This document shows positions 21,248 to 33,308 of a stretch of 64,000 bases of DNA, piece after piece. A model generated the notes under the pieces. The model made no database searches. It was given only the letters and a program-made list of their open reading frames with translations, and was not told where the DNA came from. This stretch comes from Cryoendolithus antarcticus (Eukaryota; Ascomycota; Dothideomycetes; Cladosporiales; Cladosporiaceae). How positions within the stretch are numbered: position 1 is the stretch's first letter; every line of letters begins with the position of its first letter. The position numbers and the translations under genes are program-made. The DNA lies in the NCBI GenBank assembly GCA_002077065.1, contig NAJO01000002.1, positions 434,001 through 498,000 of the forward strand, given 5' to 3'.

Positions 21248-23623
21248 TCACTTGGCGAGCGCAGCAGCGTTCTTACTCCTCTTCCGCCTCTGCCTCCTCT
21301 CCTGGGTGTCCGACGGGATGATCGGCACGCGCTGCGAGAAGCTCGCCGTACGCACGCTGGCTGGAATGCTCTGCATACGGGGATCCAGCATCGTTACAGC
21401 AGGCGCGTCAAGTACATCGGACAGATAATCACGACTTGCCACAGTCGCAACCAGACTCAAGGGAGACGGCTCGTCAGCGTCGATCCCAGGCAAAATCCTT
21501 GCAGTCTCCGGCTTGCTCTCATCATGAGAGTCCGCGAATAAAGCATGCAATCCCGCGGCTGACGCATTTTCTGCCAACTCAGCCATTGGCTCGTCTTGTG
21601 ATGGGAGCTGAGCACCACTGATGGGCTCGAGCGATCCGTCCAGCTGCAGTGGCGATGGCTCACCTTGCAGTTCCGTCGGTTGCAGACCGGCCCGAGCCCG
21701 GATGTTGTGCCCAGCTGCATCAGGACGAAACGAAGCAGCCCTTGGACTGAATGTCGATCGCCCTCCGCGCACTGGATCGCCGGCTATCGGCGAGGCAGCT
21801 TGGTACTGCTCGGTGTAGTCCATCGCATCCTCACGTGGCGGCTCGAAACCAGCTGCTTGGGATATAGGAGATGCGGGCGCGTACAGATCATCGAAGTCCG
21901 TCACATATTGCTCCAGCGGGACCGGATCAGATGTACGAGATCTGGGCGAAAACGCTTCGTCGGGGTGGTAGTACTCGGTGATCAACGTCTGCCGGCCATC
22001 TGGAGTCGCTGAAATGGAGGGCGAGACTGCGATACGAGGATCTAGCGGGTAGTTGCGCGGCTGCGTCAGCTCGAGGAACTGGTTCCGTCGTGAGTGAATA
22101 TCCTGTGTCCGTGTTGACGAGGGAGGTGTCGGGCACTCGGAACTCGCGGGCGAAGATGTTGAGATACGTGGATGCGCATCCACCGGTGTCCTGATCGCCA
22201 CGCGCTGCCCAGGAGGTTGTGGAGAGGCGTGGATGTCAGGTCTAGTCCAAAGTCCCGTACCCTCGGGCCACTTCCCAGTCCTGTGCCTCTCAGCATCTTC
22301 TTCTACCCTCTCGATCCTCGCCATCAGTCTGCCAACTTCTGTGCCCTCCCTCCGTCTCAGACGTCTCTCCAATCTGCCGATTTGCAGTAACAGCCGGTCG
22401 ATCTGATTCCGTAGTATGTCCTGACCAAGCTGCATATGTCTTTCCAAAGCTTGTGTATGCACTCTCACGCTATCAAGATGCTGCGTCAGATCCACACTTT
22501 CATCATTGAACGCCATAGTTGGCACAGACGGGATCGACGGACATTGTCCAAAGTCTCTCGCGTTCGCGTGCTCGGGGTCCGGTGTAGCGCTCTGTATCGA
22601 TGGGGCTGGGACTTCCACAGCCTCCGTACGCGCTGTTGCAGCACTTATGGCCTGGCTCGCGGGCCGTCCGAGATGAGTTCTCTGCGCTCTCGGCATGCTC
22701 TCGACTTCCTGCCGCAGCGTCTCGATTACTTGCCGCTGGCTTGCGTTCTCGGTTTGTAGGAGCCGGATGTGAGTTTCCAGCGTCTCGTTGTGGACGCGGG
22801 GATCTGCGTGCTGGGCATCGACGGGGATGAAGTCGTCCTCGAAGAGCGTAGTGAAGTCGGACAGAGTGGTCGGATCTGACTGCGGAAGTGCTGTGGCCGG
22901 TTGAATGGGTAGGGCTGGTGGAGGCGGTCGGAATTGGGGAGCAGTCGGAGCTGTGAGTTGGGCTGGGGGACGTGCCATGGTATTTTCAGGCCAACGGCTT
23001 CCATTCTGCGCTATCATCCTCTCTATCATGCCCATCGGTTCCAACGTCCGGTGACCAAGACCAAGCCTGATCGCGCTGCCATAGCCCAGCACGGGAGAAG
23101 AGGAGGAGAGGAACGTTCGTGGCGGAGCATCCCAATTCGTGTACTCGTGTCTATCGCCATAGTGTACACCGGCCAAAGAGTCGGAGTTGCCATCGTTGTC
23201 GAGGATGTGGTCGTTCGTCCTGATGCTCGGGGGCGATCCGACGGGGGCCTGCGGCATGTTCTGTGCCGAGCCAGGAAACTGTTCAGAGAGGATTGCGATC
23301 TCAAGCTGCTTAGGAGCTTCATTGCCTTGGACGGTCGTCGATGATGGTACTGCTGGCGGCGGAGCATCTGCGCCCTGCTCCGTGTCGCTGGTGTCCTCGA
23401 CCAGAGAAGCTGTGCTACGAGCTAGTCTCTCATCTTCGCGCCTCTCCTCGCGTACTTCCGCTGAATCGGGGATGATCCCCCAGTCGTCTCCAACTACCTC
23501 CCACTGTTCGATTGGCTCGTCAGCTGGAGCATTATCCTGTGCTCCAGAAATCGTTGCTTCAGTATCGGGAGGTGGATTGGGCGTAGATGGTGCGGAACTA
23601 GACTTTCTAAATCTGCCGAACAT
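21248..23623 (-). CDS. Hypothetical coiled-coil and disordered protein
   Basis: Not recognised. A single exon of 791 residues. The N-terminus (MFGRFRKSSSAPSTPNPPP) is basic and Ser/Pro-rich; an acidic WEVVGDDWGIIPDS motif follows near residue 45. Two heptad-rich stretches are likely coiled coils: LETHIRLLQTENASQRQV around residue 280, and QIDRLLLQIGRLERRLRRR around residue 410. The rest is low-complexity Pro, Ser and acidic sequence, ending in a strongly basic tail (RRQRRKRSKNAAALAK) that could act as a nuclear signal. The long uninterrupted frame and 166-bp convergent spacing to bL19m support a real gene. No function can be given. Confidence 0.65.
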   Translation of the reverse strand: MFGRFRKSSSAPSTPNPPPDTEATISGAQDNAPADEPIEQWEVVGDDWGIIPDSAEVREERREDERLARSTASLVEDTSDTEQGADAPPPAVPSSTTVQGNEAPKQLEIAILSEQFPGSAQNMPQAPVGSPPSIRTNDHILDNDGNSDSLAGVHYGDRHEYTNWDAPPRTFLSSSSPVLGYGSAIRLGLGHRTLEPMGMIERMIAQNGSRWPENTMARPPAQLTAPTAPQFRPPPPALPIQPATALPQSDPTTLSDFTTLFEDDFIPVDAQHADPRVHNETLETHIRLLQTENASQRQVIETLRQEVESMPRAQRTHLGRPASQAISAATARTEAVEVPAPSIQSATPDPEHANARDFGQCPSIPSVPTMAFNDESVDLTQHLDSVRVHTQALERHMQLGQDILRNQIDRLLLQIGRLERRLRRREGTEVGRLMARIERVEEDAERHRTGKWPEGTGLWTRPDIHASPQPPGQRVAIRTPVDAHPRISTSSPASSECPTPPSSTRTQDIHSRRNQFLELTQPRNYPLDPRIAVSPSISATPDGRQTLITEYYHPDEAFSPRSRTSDPVPLEQYVTDFDDLYAPASPISQAAGFEPPREDAMDYTEQYQAASPIAGDPVRGGRSTFSPRAASFRPDAAGHNIRARAGLQPTELQGEPSPLQLDGSLEPISGAQLPSQDEPMAELAENASAAGLHALFADSHDESKPETARILPGIDADEPSPLSLVATVASRDYLSDVLDAPAVTMLDPRMQSIPASVRTASFSQRVPIIPSDTQERRQRRKRSKNAAALAK

Positions 23624-23648
23624 CGACTGCCTTGATATGTCGATGAGG

Positions 23649-23984
23649 TTACTGTCGTGGCAATGGCCTTGCTCGGTAATAGCCCGGAAGATCTCGGATG
23701 ACTCTGAGAGCGTGACTGGTGATGAGCACGAAAGCTAGGAGGACAGCGACGTTTAAGATGGCTAAGCTTATGCTTGAATCGTTCTCGGAAGGTCCTGGCG
23801 CAAGGTCGTTGGGGAAGTTGATGGGGGGCATGCGGATGACAGAGAGGGAGATGGAGATGCTAGGAACGGTAGAAAGGTATACTACGGGGCTGAGATATGT
23901 TTGTGGGTGATCGAGATCGTGGAGCGTGACTGAAAAAGAGTCAGGGAATGGGTTTGCTTCCTCGTAACTTGCTTGAGAGCTCAT
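23649..23984 (-). CDS. Small predicted membrane protein
   Basis: 111 residues from the Met at 23984; the open frame extends further upstream to 24125, but that part looks non-coding. One clear membrane helix near the C-terminus (SLAILNVAVLLAFVLITSHA) precedes a basic end (RVIRDLPGYYRARPLPRQ). The N-terminal half is Ser/Pro-rich with no signal peptide, so a tail-anchored or single-pass topology is likely. It lies 25 bp upstream of the start of the next leftward gene. No homologue recognised; it may be part of another gene's untranslated region. Confidence 0.35.
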   Translation of the reverse strand: MSSQASYEEANPFPDSFSVTLHDLDHPQTYLSPVVYLSTVPSISISLSVIRMPPINFPNDLAPGPSENDSSISLAILNVAVLLAFVLITSHALRVIRDLPGYYRARPLPRQ

Positions 23985-24244
23985 GGACGGGTTCTGCACG
24001 TCAGGTCCCTCGCACGTGCTACAGCGATTCACCGCCGCGCAACGATTTGCTAGGTTATTTTTGCAGACGTGAGGTCGTACAGGTCTGAGAATAGGCCGGC
24101 AGAGTGAGGCCGAGCACTGGATCAATTTTCAGAGTCTCGATACCATCTAGCCTGTTCTTTGGCAAGTAGGCTGTGCCCCGGGCTGACCATCGTTCAAAGG
24201 TATCTCGATCGCGCCGCCTGCTTTCAATACATCGGATAGCGTAA

Positions 24245-27200
24245 CTAGCTCGCCTCATCGTAGTCAGTCTCAGCCTCGGTAGCTGCATCGAGGGTTCTCC
24301 CCTCGCCCGCCATCCGGACAGCGTGTTCAAAGGTGTAGTCAGATTGCAAGAGGCGTCCGGCCATATATACCGCAGACCTGGAGAAGCCCTGATCACGAAG
24401 CTGTGCCGCGCGCAACGCCTGCTCGTCCGGTAAAGACAGCTGCAACAGCTGCATCAAAGACTCTTCAACCTCGAGACTATGTCCACCATTCATTACTCTT
24501 GCCACGGATAGCGCGTCTGCTGGAGACACATCATCCTCTTCCAGCTTGATTGCCTGTAATGCAATGGCCTCTGTGTGCCCTGCGTCCATAATCTCTACAA
24601 TGCGTGCGACATAGTCCTCATCGCGCCCTGAGCTGACCATCATGCGGTGCATTCGTATGGCGCGATTCGGGGTGATACCTCGTTCAATTAGAGCTGCCAC
24701 AGCAACTGCGTCACTTGCTGCGAAATTAAAATCCTGCATCAGAGTCCCGAGAAGCCTTTGGCGCTAAGTTGAATCCAGCGTTCGTAGCACGGTTGTATCT
24801 GAAGTAGCAGGTTCAAAGTCTGGAACAGCATCGGAGTCTCGCTCAGCGACGCCCTCATCGCTTCCGATAGCTGCGGCTGCCTGGTTATCTTCTGCGGCAT
24901 GTTTGATGATGGGCGTGTGTGATCTGCTTCCTGGTGCCACTTCCGATCCCGACGGTGGGGACGCCAGAACATCCGAGGACTTTGCAAACTCAGCGTCCGA
25001 TCGCCGCTGAAGGCTTGACGCGGTGTCTTTGTCCCCTTTCGCCGACGCTGAGTACATAGGATCCAGCATGGCATCATACACGTCGATGTCACCCTGTGCC
25101 TCCATAGTCGCCGCCAGTTCTGACTTGACCTCTACGGTCAGAGGATCAGTGGTACCTAGAACTGCGTAGCACTGTTCCAGGACGCTCGACAACAACAGAG
25201 TAGAGTCTTCGAGTCTGCCCAGTAAGCGATACATCTTGCCCAGTTCCTTCCGTGCGCGAATGGTGCTCACATCCTTGGTATTGACATACTTCTTGCGTAG
25301 AGCGATCTCCTGTTCAAGCATATGAGCCGAGTCTGCATAACGCTCGAGCCCGTTATAACAGCAGGTCAAACGGTACATTGCTTTCACTATTTCCGAATGG
25401 TGCTCCGGTAGAGTCTGTTGCCTGGTGTGTAACGCTTTCTCGAACAATGCAGTAGCTTCTTCGAAACGACCGGCATCCTTGTAAGCACCCGCCAGTAGGT
25501 CCATGACACGGATTGTCTCGGTATGATATTGCCCACGTACACGGCTATAGGCACTTAACAAACGCTCAAGCCACTCCGCAGCTTCATCATGTTTCCCCGT
25601 CTGTATCAGAACTATGCTGAGTTCATTCTCACGGTCCAGAGTACGCTGATCGTCTGGACCAAGCTGCGACACAGCATCGCCAACTACTTCCTGCCACAAT
25701 GCTTCGGCTGCCGTCCAGTCTGATTGCATCATGTAGAGTCGTGAGAGATGCCGTAAATCGTCCAATGTGGCAGCGCTCATGGGTCCCTGTATCTTCTTTC
25801 GCAGTCGTACGATTTGCGATACTATGATCGCGGCGACGGCGTCCTTTTCTTGGCGTTCGGCCAAGTCGTCGAGATCTTCGATCGAGCTTCGGACTTTGAG
25901 CGAATCATCAGTGTCCGGATGCTCTACATCATTGGCCTCCTCGCTGACTGCGGTGGTAGCGACATCGGCCCGGGAAGTCCGATAAAGCTCGGTGACTTGG
26001 TACAGATATCTGCCGTCCCGGAACAGGTGCCAGCCTTCAACATGGACGATAGCACCGCGCTGCATTAGTGCACTCGCCAACGTAATAGCGTCCTCCCGAT
26101 CTGTCAAATCATCGAACGCAGTGGGAAGCCAGCTTGTCAATTCCTCACCATAGAAGCATTGGAGATAAAGTCGAGAGAGCCAGCGACGATCCTGAAGGGC
26201 GATACCACGCGGCGGTGGTTCTTGCATCTGCGCTAGTACCTCAGATATGTCGTAGACGGTGCTGTTGAACTTTCCTGATGGCGAGGACTTCATCTCTTTG
26301 TCTGGTACGGAGTATGTGTGACACCGAAAACACTTGATGTGAACACAAACAGGACATTGCCTAGGCGCGAGGGCCGGATTGTTGTTTTGACTACAACTGC
26401 AGCAAACCCTGGGGGTAGTTGTTAGTCGAGCGGCGTAAGTCAGTGGACTCTAGCTGAGTAAAGCAGTAAACTCACCACCAGCCATGCATTGTGCCGGCCC
26501 CGGAGTGCTTCAATCTCGACACTTCAGCCGTCGCAGCGAGGTAGGCATCATAATTGGCCCTGCAATATTCTGATAGTCGCGCGATAGCAGTGTCACTCAA
26601 GGCCACCCCATTCTGAGACAGTAGCTGGAAGATAGTGTGATCAGATGTTCGACTTCTATGAAGCAGGAGGATCATCGGTGTCTGTCCAACGGCGTTCATG
26701 ACATTCACTCTGGCTTCAAAGTTTACCAGGATCTCGGTACACCTCGACCACCCGTTCTCTACCGCCATGTGTAACGGTGTCTGTCGCCTGCGTTGCGTCG
26801 CCATGTTGACGAGTGCCTTGTCTGTCTTCACGATCCACTCCACCGCGCCGAGCGGCTCTGGTCCGTTGACCTTGTCCAAGACAATATGTAGTATGGTCCG
26901 CGAGTGCCTGAGCAGAGTGTGCATACTCGCACCAGCGCAATGCAGCAAGTCCATGATCGCTACGGAAGGTATGTTCTGGCTAGCCGCAAAGGTGAGAGGC
27001 GTGTGTCCCAGTTTGTCAATCGGACTGTGATCGGCGCCAAAGTTCAGCAGGCATTCGACAGGATCGTGACGATCAAATTGAACAGCCCGATGTAGAGCGG
27101 TCTGCCCCTGATCGTTGCGTATGTTGGTATTTGCCCGACCGTTCAACAATACCTGGAGCACTTTCACGTCTTGACGCTCCGCAGCACGATGCAACGCGGG

Positions 27201-30200
27201 CTCGCCCGCTGCGCCAAATGTATCAGGATCGCCGCCGACGTCTAGCAGCTTCTTAAGCTGGTGCCAGTCGCCCATATCGATGGCCTCAAATATGTCGGTA
27301 GCCGCCACAGTGGGTTCTAGTGTCGGACGCCGACTTTTGATTCCCTGTCGATCTGCTGCATGCTCAGTATCGATTGTTGCTGTGCACTCGACCGGATCAG
27401 GTTCGGCATGCATCAACTGCGATCGGTCCACTACGATGGACGGATATCCAAGGTTCTTGCTCGAGAGCGTGCCAAAGAGATGTTCAGTGTCTGCGGTCAA
27501 TACGTCAGGGTCATAGTCGGCACCATATTCCACGAGAAGACGAAACATATCCGCCCGTCGGGTCTCAAACGTTGATGGCAGTGCACACAGCAGCTGCATC
27601 GGCGTCATGTCGTCGTTGTCTTTCGCGCCCACTTCTGCACCACGACTTAGCAGCGTCTCAGCCATGGCTTGCTGCAGCGTCTGCACGCATGTATGTAAGG
27701 CGGTCCTTCCGAACATATCTTTCGTGTACTGCAGCCCCGAATCGTGATCAAGTAGCATGATGAGCATGTCAGCGGCCAGCCCGTCCATCATCGGCGATGG
27801 ATCTCTGTTGGCTCTATTGCCTATGAGCGCCTGGACGACATCTAGCGACTCCGTCATGCGCGTACTTGCGCCTAGTTGGAGTAGGCACTCAGCGACGGAT
27901 CGGGTCTCAGGGAGCAGGCGCTGCAGGGCAAGGAAGAGCGCCGTGTGTCGTGCCATGTTCTTCGCATTGATGTTAGCTCCCGCGCCAACCAGCTCTTTCA
28001 CCGCAGACAAATGACCTGCGGCTGCGGCAAGATGGAGCGGCGTATCGCCGAGCTCAGTCTTTGCGTCTACGTCGGCGCCGGCTTGCAAAAGTACTGGGAC
28101 TAAGTCGATGTCTCCGTGAGCGGCGGCGTGATGCAGAGCTGTGTATGACATCTGATCAGTAGTGTTGACATCGATGCCCTCTCGAAGGTATATTTGCACA
28201 CGAAAGAGATTCCCGGCCTTCGTGGCTGCGAACCAGAGCTCGGTGGACACTAGCACGCTAGGCTCGGCGTTCGACGACGGCCATTCGTCTGCATCCGGCT
28301 CGATAACAGAACGCGCGTGGTGAGGGGCAGCGATCGAGTTGTCCTGTGTTGCGACTTGAATGGGCGATGTTGGGCTGAAGCTGATGTTGTCTGCCGCTCG
28401 TTCTCCAGCGACACGGTCGGCGGGACTCTGCGTATCACCTTTCTCACTGCGCGGCAGTTCGTCGGATGCTCCGGGAAACTTAACTTCAGCGCCTCCATCG
28501 CGCAAGTGCGGATCCCTTTGGCCGCGAGGGACAGATTGCGTCGCACCTGTAGCTGACATTTGCATCCTCTCTGGCGCGGTCTTCCTCAGGTACCACTTCA
28601 GATGTTCTCTCCGGTCGATGGGGAAGTCTGTATCATCGATGCGAGCATTGTACTCGCGCAACAGCTTGAAAATACCGACTTTCTCGTCCGACGGCTCCTC
28701 ATCTAGGAACAGGTGCATCGTGGTCTGCCCATCGTTGTCCTGGGCATCAACGACAGAACCGTGCGTCAGAAGCTGCCTTGCAAAATAAGTTGCTCCACCA
28801 GTCACAGCATAGTGAAGCATCGTCCTGCCCAGCCAATCCTTTGCATCTACGAAGCTTGCGCCAGATTGGCTGATCAGGCGGTCGCATATGTTCTTCACAT
28901 TCGGCTCTAACTCATTCTGTAGGCCACGCATCGTAGCTGCAAGATTGCGTGAATAGTGCACCATGAGTGCCGGATCCGCACCGCGACTCATCAGCAAGAA
29001 TGCAATACTGAAGCCTTGGACTTGCAAGGCCAGACCTAGGACATGATTATCGTCGACTACACAGTTCGGATTGGCACCATGTAGGCGATGAGAGAGAAGA
29101 GCATCCACGAAGTCGTGCTTGCCGGACATCACCGCCAAAGCCAGGGCCTGACTGCTGTCAGGGTTGCGCATGTCTGTAGATCTGTCGACTAAACTCCGGA
29201 GGCTGTCCAGATCAGCCAGCTGAACTGCTTTCCATAGACTCAGGGGTGGATGGTAGCCAAGACTGCGTTCCTGCCTCAGACGTATGATCACATGGACATG
29301 CGTCACTTCCCAGCCCTGGCGAAGCAGCTCAGTCTCGAAGAGTGACAGAGCGGGATCAGCGCCTTGTCGTACATCTGCCTCCAATCGCTGATTGAGTACG
29401 GGCTCCGGGGACGGACCGAAATCGAAATCACTCTGTAGAGTGGCAGCGATGGCAGTGTACAGCACATGAATCACGCGACCCAACGTGCGATCCTTGTCAG
29501 ATAATGCAGCCAGTAGTGCCCTGTTTCGCTGGCCGAAGCTCACAAAAGAGCGATTGAACACGGAGGCGCGGTCCATCATATGCTGTTCGACCATGGACTC
29601 GAACTTCCGCGCAAGAATTGTGCTGATGTAGTCTGAGAGTTGAACCTCTTCGAATTCGACAGCGAGCGGCCAGCGTGAAGTTTCGTTCACATCGTCGCCG
29701 TGAACGACAAGATCCTCACGCTCAGCCTCTGAGGCGAAGTTTTTGTATCCCGTTGGCCGCCTTCTGACCATCTCAGCAGCATCCAGCTCTTCAGGATTCA
29801 TGTTAGCCTTACGCACAAGGCTAGACTCATCCACGTCAATGATCTCGCTAGTCAGCCAATCGCGCACATTGCATCGAAGATTGCCAGTTCGTTCGAGATA
29901 TACCGCTCGGATGTAGCGGAGACTCCGATCTGACTCTCGGGGGACGTAGACCACGTCTCCGGGTTCGAAGCGATTCTTATCGGATGTTCGAGCTTCGCCA
30001 AGATTGCCCAACCGGCTAGTCGGCGGAGGCAGCTGGACAGCATCGCCAGTGGGTGCTGTTTGAGCCAAGCGTTCCTCCAGCATCCTGATGATCCCGCGGT
30101 ACTTGCTGGCAGTGAATGAGTTCGCGGACTCTTCAGCCTTGGCTACAGTGAGTGCATCGCCTCGCGGGCCGGAAAGCTCGATGCGGGCGCCTCGTCTGAT

Positions 30201-32933
30201 GAGCAGGGCCACGGCTTCCGTCGAAGCTCTCAGCACCGCAGTCACGAGCGGAGTGCCGTAGGCTGCCGCATCCTCTGCAGAACCGACAACGTCGATGTCT
30301 GCGCCACTATCAAGTAGTAAGCGCATCATGTCAACGTCACCCCTTGCAGTCGCAGCGACAAGCACGGAAGCGTAACCTTGGCATGTCATGTTGACATCTG
30401 CCCCATACTCGATGAGCAGAGTTGCTGCCTGGACTCTCTGGGCAAGGACTGCGGTGAGAAGAGATGAGCCGCCATCTGGGTTGGCATGGTGCTTCAGCAG
30501 GACGTCCATGATCTCGAGACTACCCAGTTCTGTGGCGATGGAAAGTGCATTCTGGCCGAGTGCAGGCTCAGTCTGAATCTCAAGCGGCGCGTCTGAAGAC
30601 TGCCCGAACGTGGGAGAATTGAGCTTGCCAAAACGATTCGAGGTCTGCCACTGCGGCTTCCGATTGAAGTCTTGCATATCCACAACAGTGTTGACGTCGA
30701 TGTGTTGCCCACGATGCTGTAGGAGAGACTCGGTATAGAACACCCTGTTCGATGTAGCGGCGCAATGCAGCGCGCTATAGCCGCGGCCATCCCGTGTATT
30801 TACGTCGACACGCCGGTCTGCGATCAGTGGCACGAAGGCATCCTGACAGTCAAGCTGTATCGCAACGTGAACGAGGCTGGCGAGTCCACGAAGGGCGCTG
30901 AGCTGAGGTGGAGCTATTGATCGATCGATCTGAACGTCGAATGTCGGTTTCACCGCGCGTATCAAGGCCTCCACGGTGGCTGGCCCATCGTTGGATAATA
31001 CCGCGCGAGTGATACTGGATTTTACGCTAAGGCCAGCATGTTGATCCGTTGTGTTTCTCTCCACAATCGAGAATCTGTTTTGATCGATATCCACACTAGG
31101 TAGAGAGGACTTCGATCCATCATCTTGCACAGCTGTGGCAGAGGATTCGTCTCTGACGGTATCTGACGCCTGTTTCGTGCCTTGGGGAAGAGTTCCAGTA
31201 ACGTCCTGACTCGTAGCAGAGGTACGATCATCCTCGTCCGAGTCGTCACTGTCGTCCGGACGTATTTCATCCTGCCAGGTCAGTAATGCCTGCGTCCAAG
31301 TTAGCTGACATTCAGAATGTCGGCAATATAACGATCGGACACAATGTGATCAACCATACCTCGTTGCGGTCACCTCCAATGGACCCGTCCCGACTGTGTC
31401 TTGAGCCGGACTCGATGTTGCCATCGATCTGGGGCGGGACTGCAAACAATGCAAGCTGCTCTAAGTGATAGCCCAAATGCTGCTGGAATCTTTTGAGAGG
31501 AACCATGACTTGATGATGATCTGGTATTGACACCTGCATCGTAGCGGCCTCTTGACGGATGATGGAATCGAATTCATCGCAAAGTGGACAATTAGACGCC
31601 GCTACCTCCAGCACGGGAGTCGAACTTGCCGCAGCAATCTGCGCTAGTAAATCATCAGGCAGGGCAGCGGCATCGTGTGCGACCCGCAAGTGGTTTTGCA
31701 GACCAGCCGCAGTCCCGAAGATCTTGCCTTGACAGCTCTGACATGACCACTGGCGTCGGTGAGCATTCATTTCGTGCTGCCACCAGGCGTCCCTGTCTTC
31801 GAAAAGGCCGGCGGCGCAATCCTCGAAGGTGCAAATGTAGGCGCGAAGATCAGCGTATACATGTTTCTTGTAAGAACGCTGCCTTCTCGCAGCAACAATG
31901 GCATGACAGTAGGTGCATTCGAACGGCTCATCATCCTTTCGAAGCGTGCTAAGCCGAACCACGTGAAGACCTTCCGCAGTCCCGCCTTCCGCATGCGATG
32001 ACACAAAAGACGTCGCTTGCGAGACCGCATCGTCATCACGGTCGAGGTTTTGCAAGTCCTCGTTTGCCACTTGGTTGGCTTGTAGTGTCGAGGCCGCCGT
32101 AGGCGTCAACGTCGGCCTTGTAGATGCTGTCGGAGCGGTGTTATATCGCAATGCAGGTAACACTGGGTTCTCAGGCACAACGAGGTTCGCTGGCGAAGGC
32201 TCGTGCACTGGGACTGTGGCCTGCGGTTCCTGCAAGGTTGCATGTCAATGTCGCAGGTCAAGAGATGATGCTTGTACGAATGCAGACGTACATATGCGAG
32301 GCGAGACTTATGCTCGCGGCTGTAGCGCAAGAATTGCCTTCGTTGCGTGATGGCAGCTCCGAGTCTTTCATACAGCCACTGCTGTGATCTGACTCGAGGA
32401 AACTTGTCACAAACGTGTCGTACGTCAAAGTCCGGAAGGAAAGGCTGGCCCCCGGCCTGAATGGCTCGAATGTATCGGTCTCGAGTTGTGGCTTTTCGGA
32501 CGAGCATAGAGACCTTCATCAAGCTCGTGATGAGGTCTCCTATGCTTAAGATTAACTCGGATAGCTCGCTCGTGCCATCGTCGCTGTCTCCGCTCTCGTC
32601 CTCAGAGACACTGTCGGGAGAGACCCTGCGGTCCTTTGCGGAGCCAGAGACGATGGCTCGCACATCGCCGTTAGTATCCGTCAGCTCCTCAAGGAGTTCA
32701 ACAAGACGATCCTCGACTTCAGGCGCGTCTCTGAGTCTATGGTCTGCGGATCTGCGGTCGGATCGTGGGTGCCAGGCTCCAAGGTTTCCTGCCCAGATCC
32801 GGAACCGAGCGAGTGAGTCCGCATGCTGAGTGGAGAGGTTGGCATCCTCGCTGGATACATCTGTGATGGCGTGAAAGGAGGCAAGACACCTTGAAGTCGC
32901 GACATAGATGCGTCCCGATTCCGCGCCGTCCAT
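24245..32933 (-). CDS. Giant C2H2 - ankyrin - zinc module - DEP - TPR protein
   Basis: Five exons on the complement: 32292-32933, 31360-32229, 26476-31271, 24791-26408 and 24245-24733; introns of 62, 88, 67 and 57 nt. Phases fit at every join, giving about 2,804 residues. Order: helical N-domain (about 1-214) of the kind found before C2H2 fingers in fungal repeat proteins (FRIWAGNLGAWH...VCDKFPRV); C2H2 fingers at about 315-460 (FECTYC, YICTFEDC, WSCQSC, NCPLCDE); an acidic linker; ankyrin repeats in three blocks across about 560-2080, interrupted by a Tudor/SH3-like piece (FEPGDVVYVPRES); a Cys module at about 2100-2130 (WWVCCSC...CPVCVHIKCFRC); DEP at about 2170-2245 (GIALQDRRW...LFRDGRYLY); TPRs at about 2300-2520; and a tail of 30-residue helical repeats. 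Probably a cytosolic or nuclear scaffold or sensor. The last intron removes an in-frame TAG at 24764; if it is not used the protein ends there. Confidence 0.72.
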
Positions 32934-33308
32934 CCCGTCCGGCGGTCCATCAATGTCACATTGGGTGCGTTACCTCAATGGACTCTATAAGTAGCGACTA
33001 CGAGTACGATAAGTATGAGGCTTTCGCAGGGCTATAGTCGATATACGCGCCTGATGTGACATGGGCACAAGGCTAGTGGGTGTCGTGCAGCATGCAGTGC
33101 GGGTGGCTTGCTCAGCCGCACCGCTGCACTAGGGCCACCGTACCTTGGACTCGTCGCGGATCTAGAAATGCAGTTCACGAATTGAATCATCACGAGGATA
33201 TAACTCGTCTGAGAGGCTCCGCGTTCAATACCATGCCATTGCCTGGATGATCGCAGCTGGAAGCAACATTCGCCCGGCAGGCAGCTGTAGCGTCACCAGG
33301 CATTCGAC
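32934..33308. promoter_or_regulatory. Shared divergent promoter of the giant ankyrin gene and the DUF7580 gene
   Basis: 375 bp between two start codons pointing apart. GC-rich in the centre (CTCAGCCGCACCGCTGCAC). No ORF or known operator is visible. The close head-to-head arrangement suggests joint control. Confidence 0.5.

Noticed and set aside
23985..24125. N-terminal extension of the small membrane protein
   Set aside because: The extra 47 codons are Cys/Arg-rich without pattern, and the internal Met gives a more usual protein.
27757..28014. Antisense frames along the ankyrin gene
   Set aside because: Many short frames opposite the 4.8-kb ankyrin exon are expected by chance; none has a family motif.
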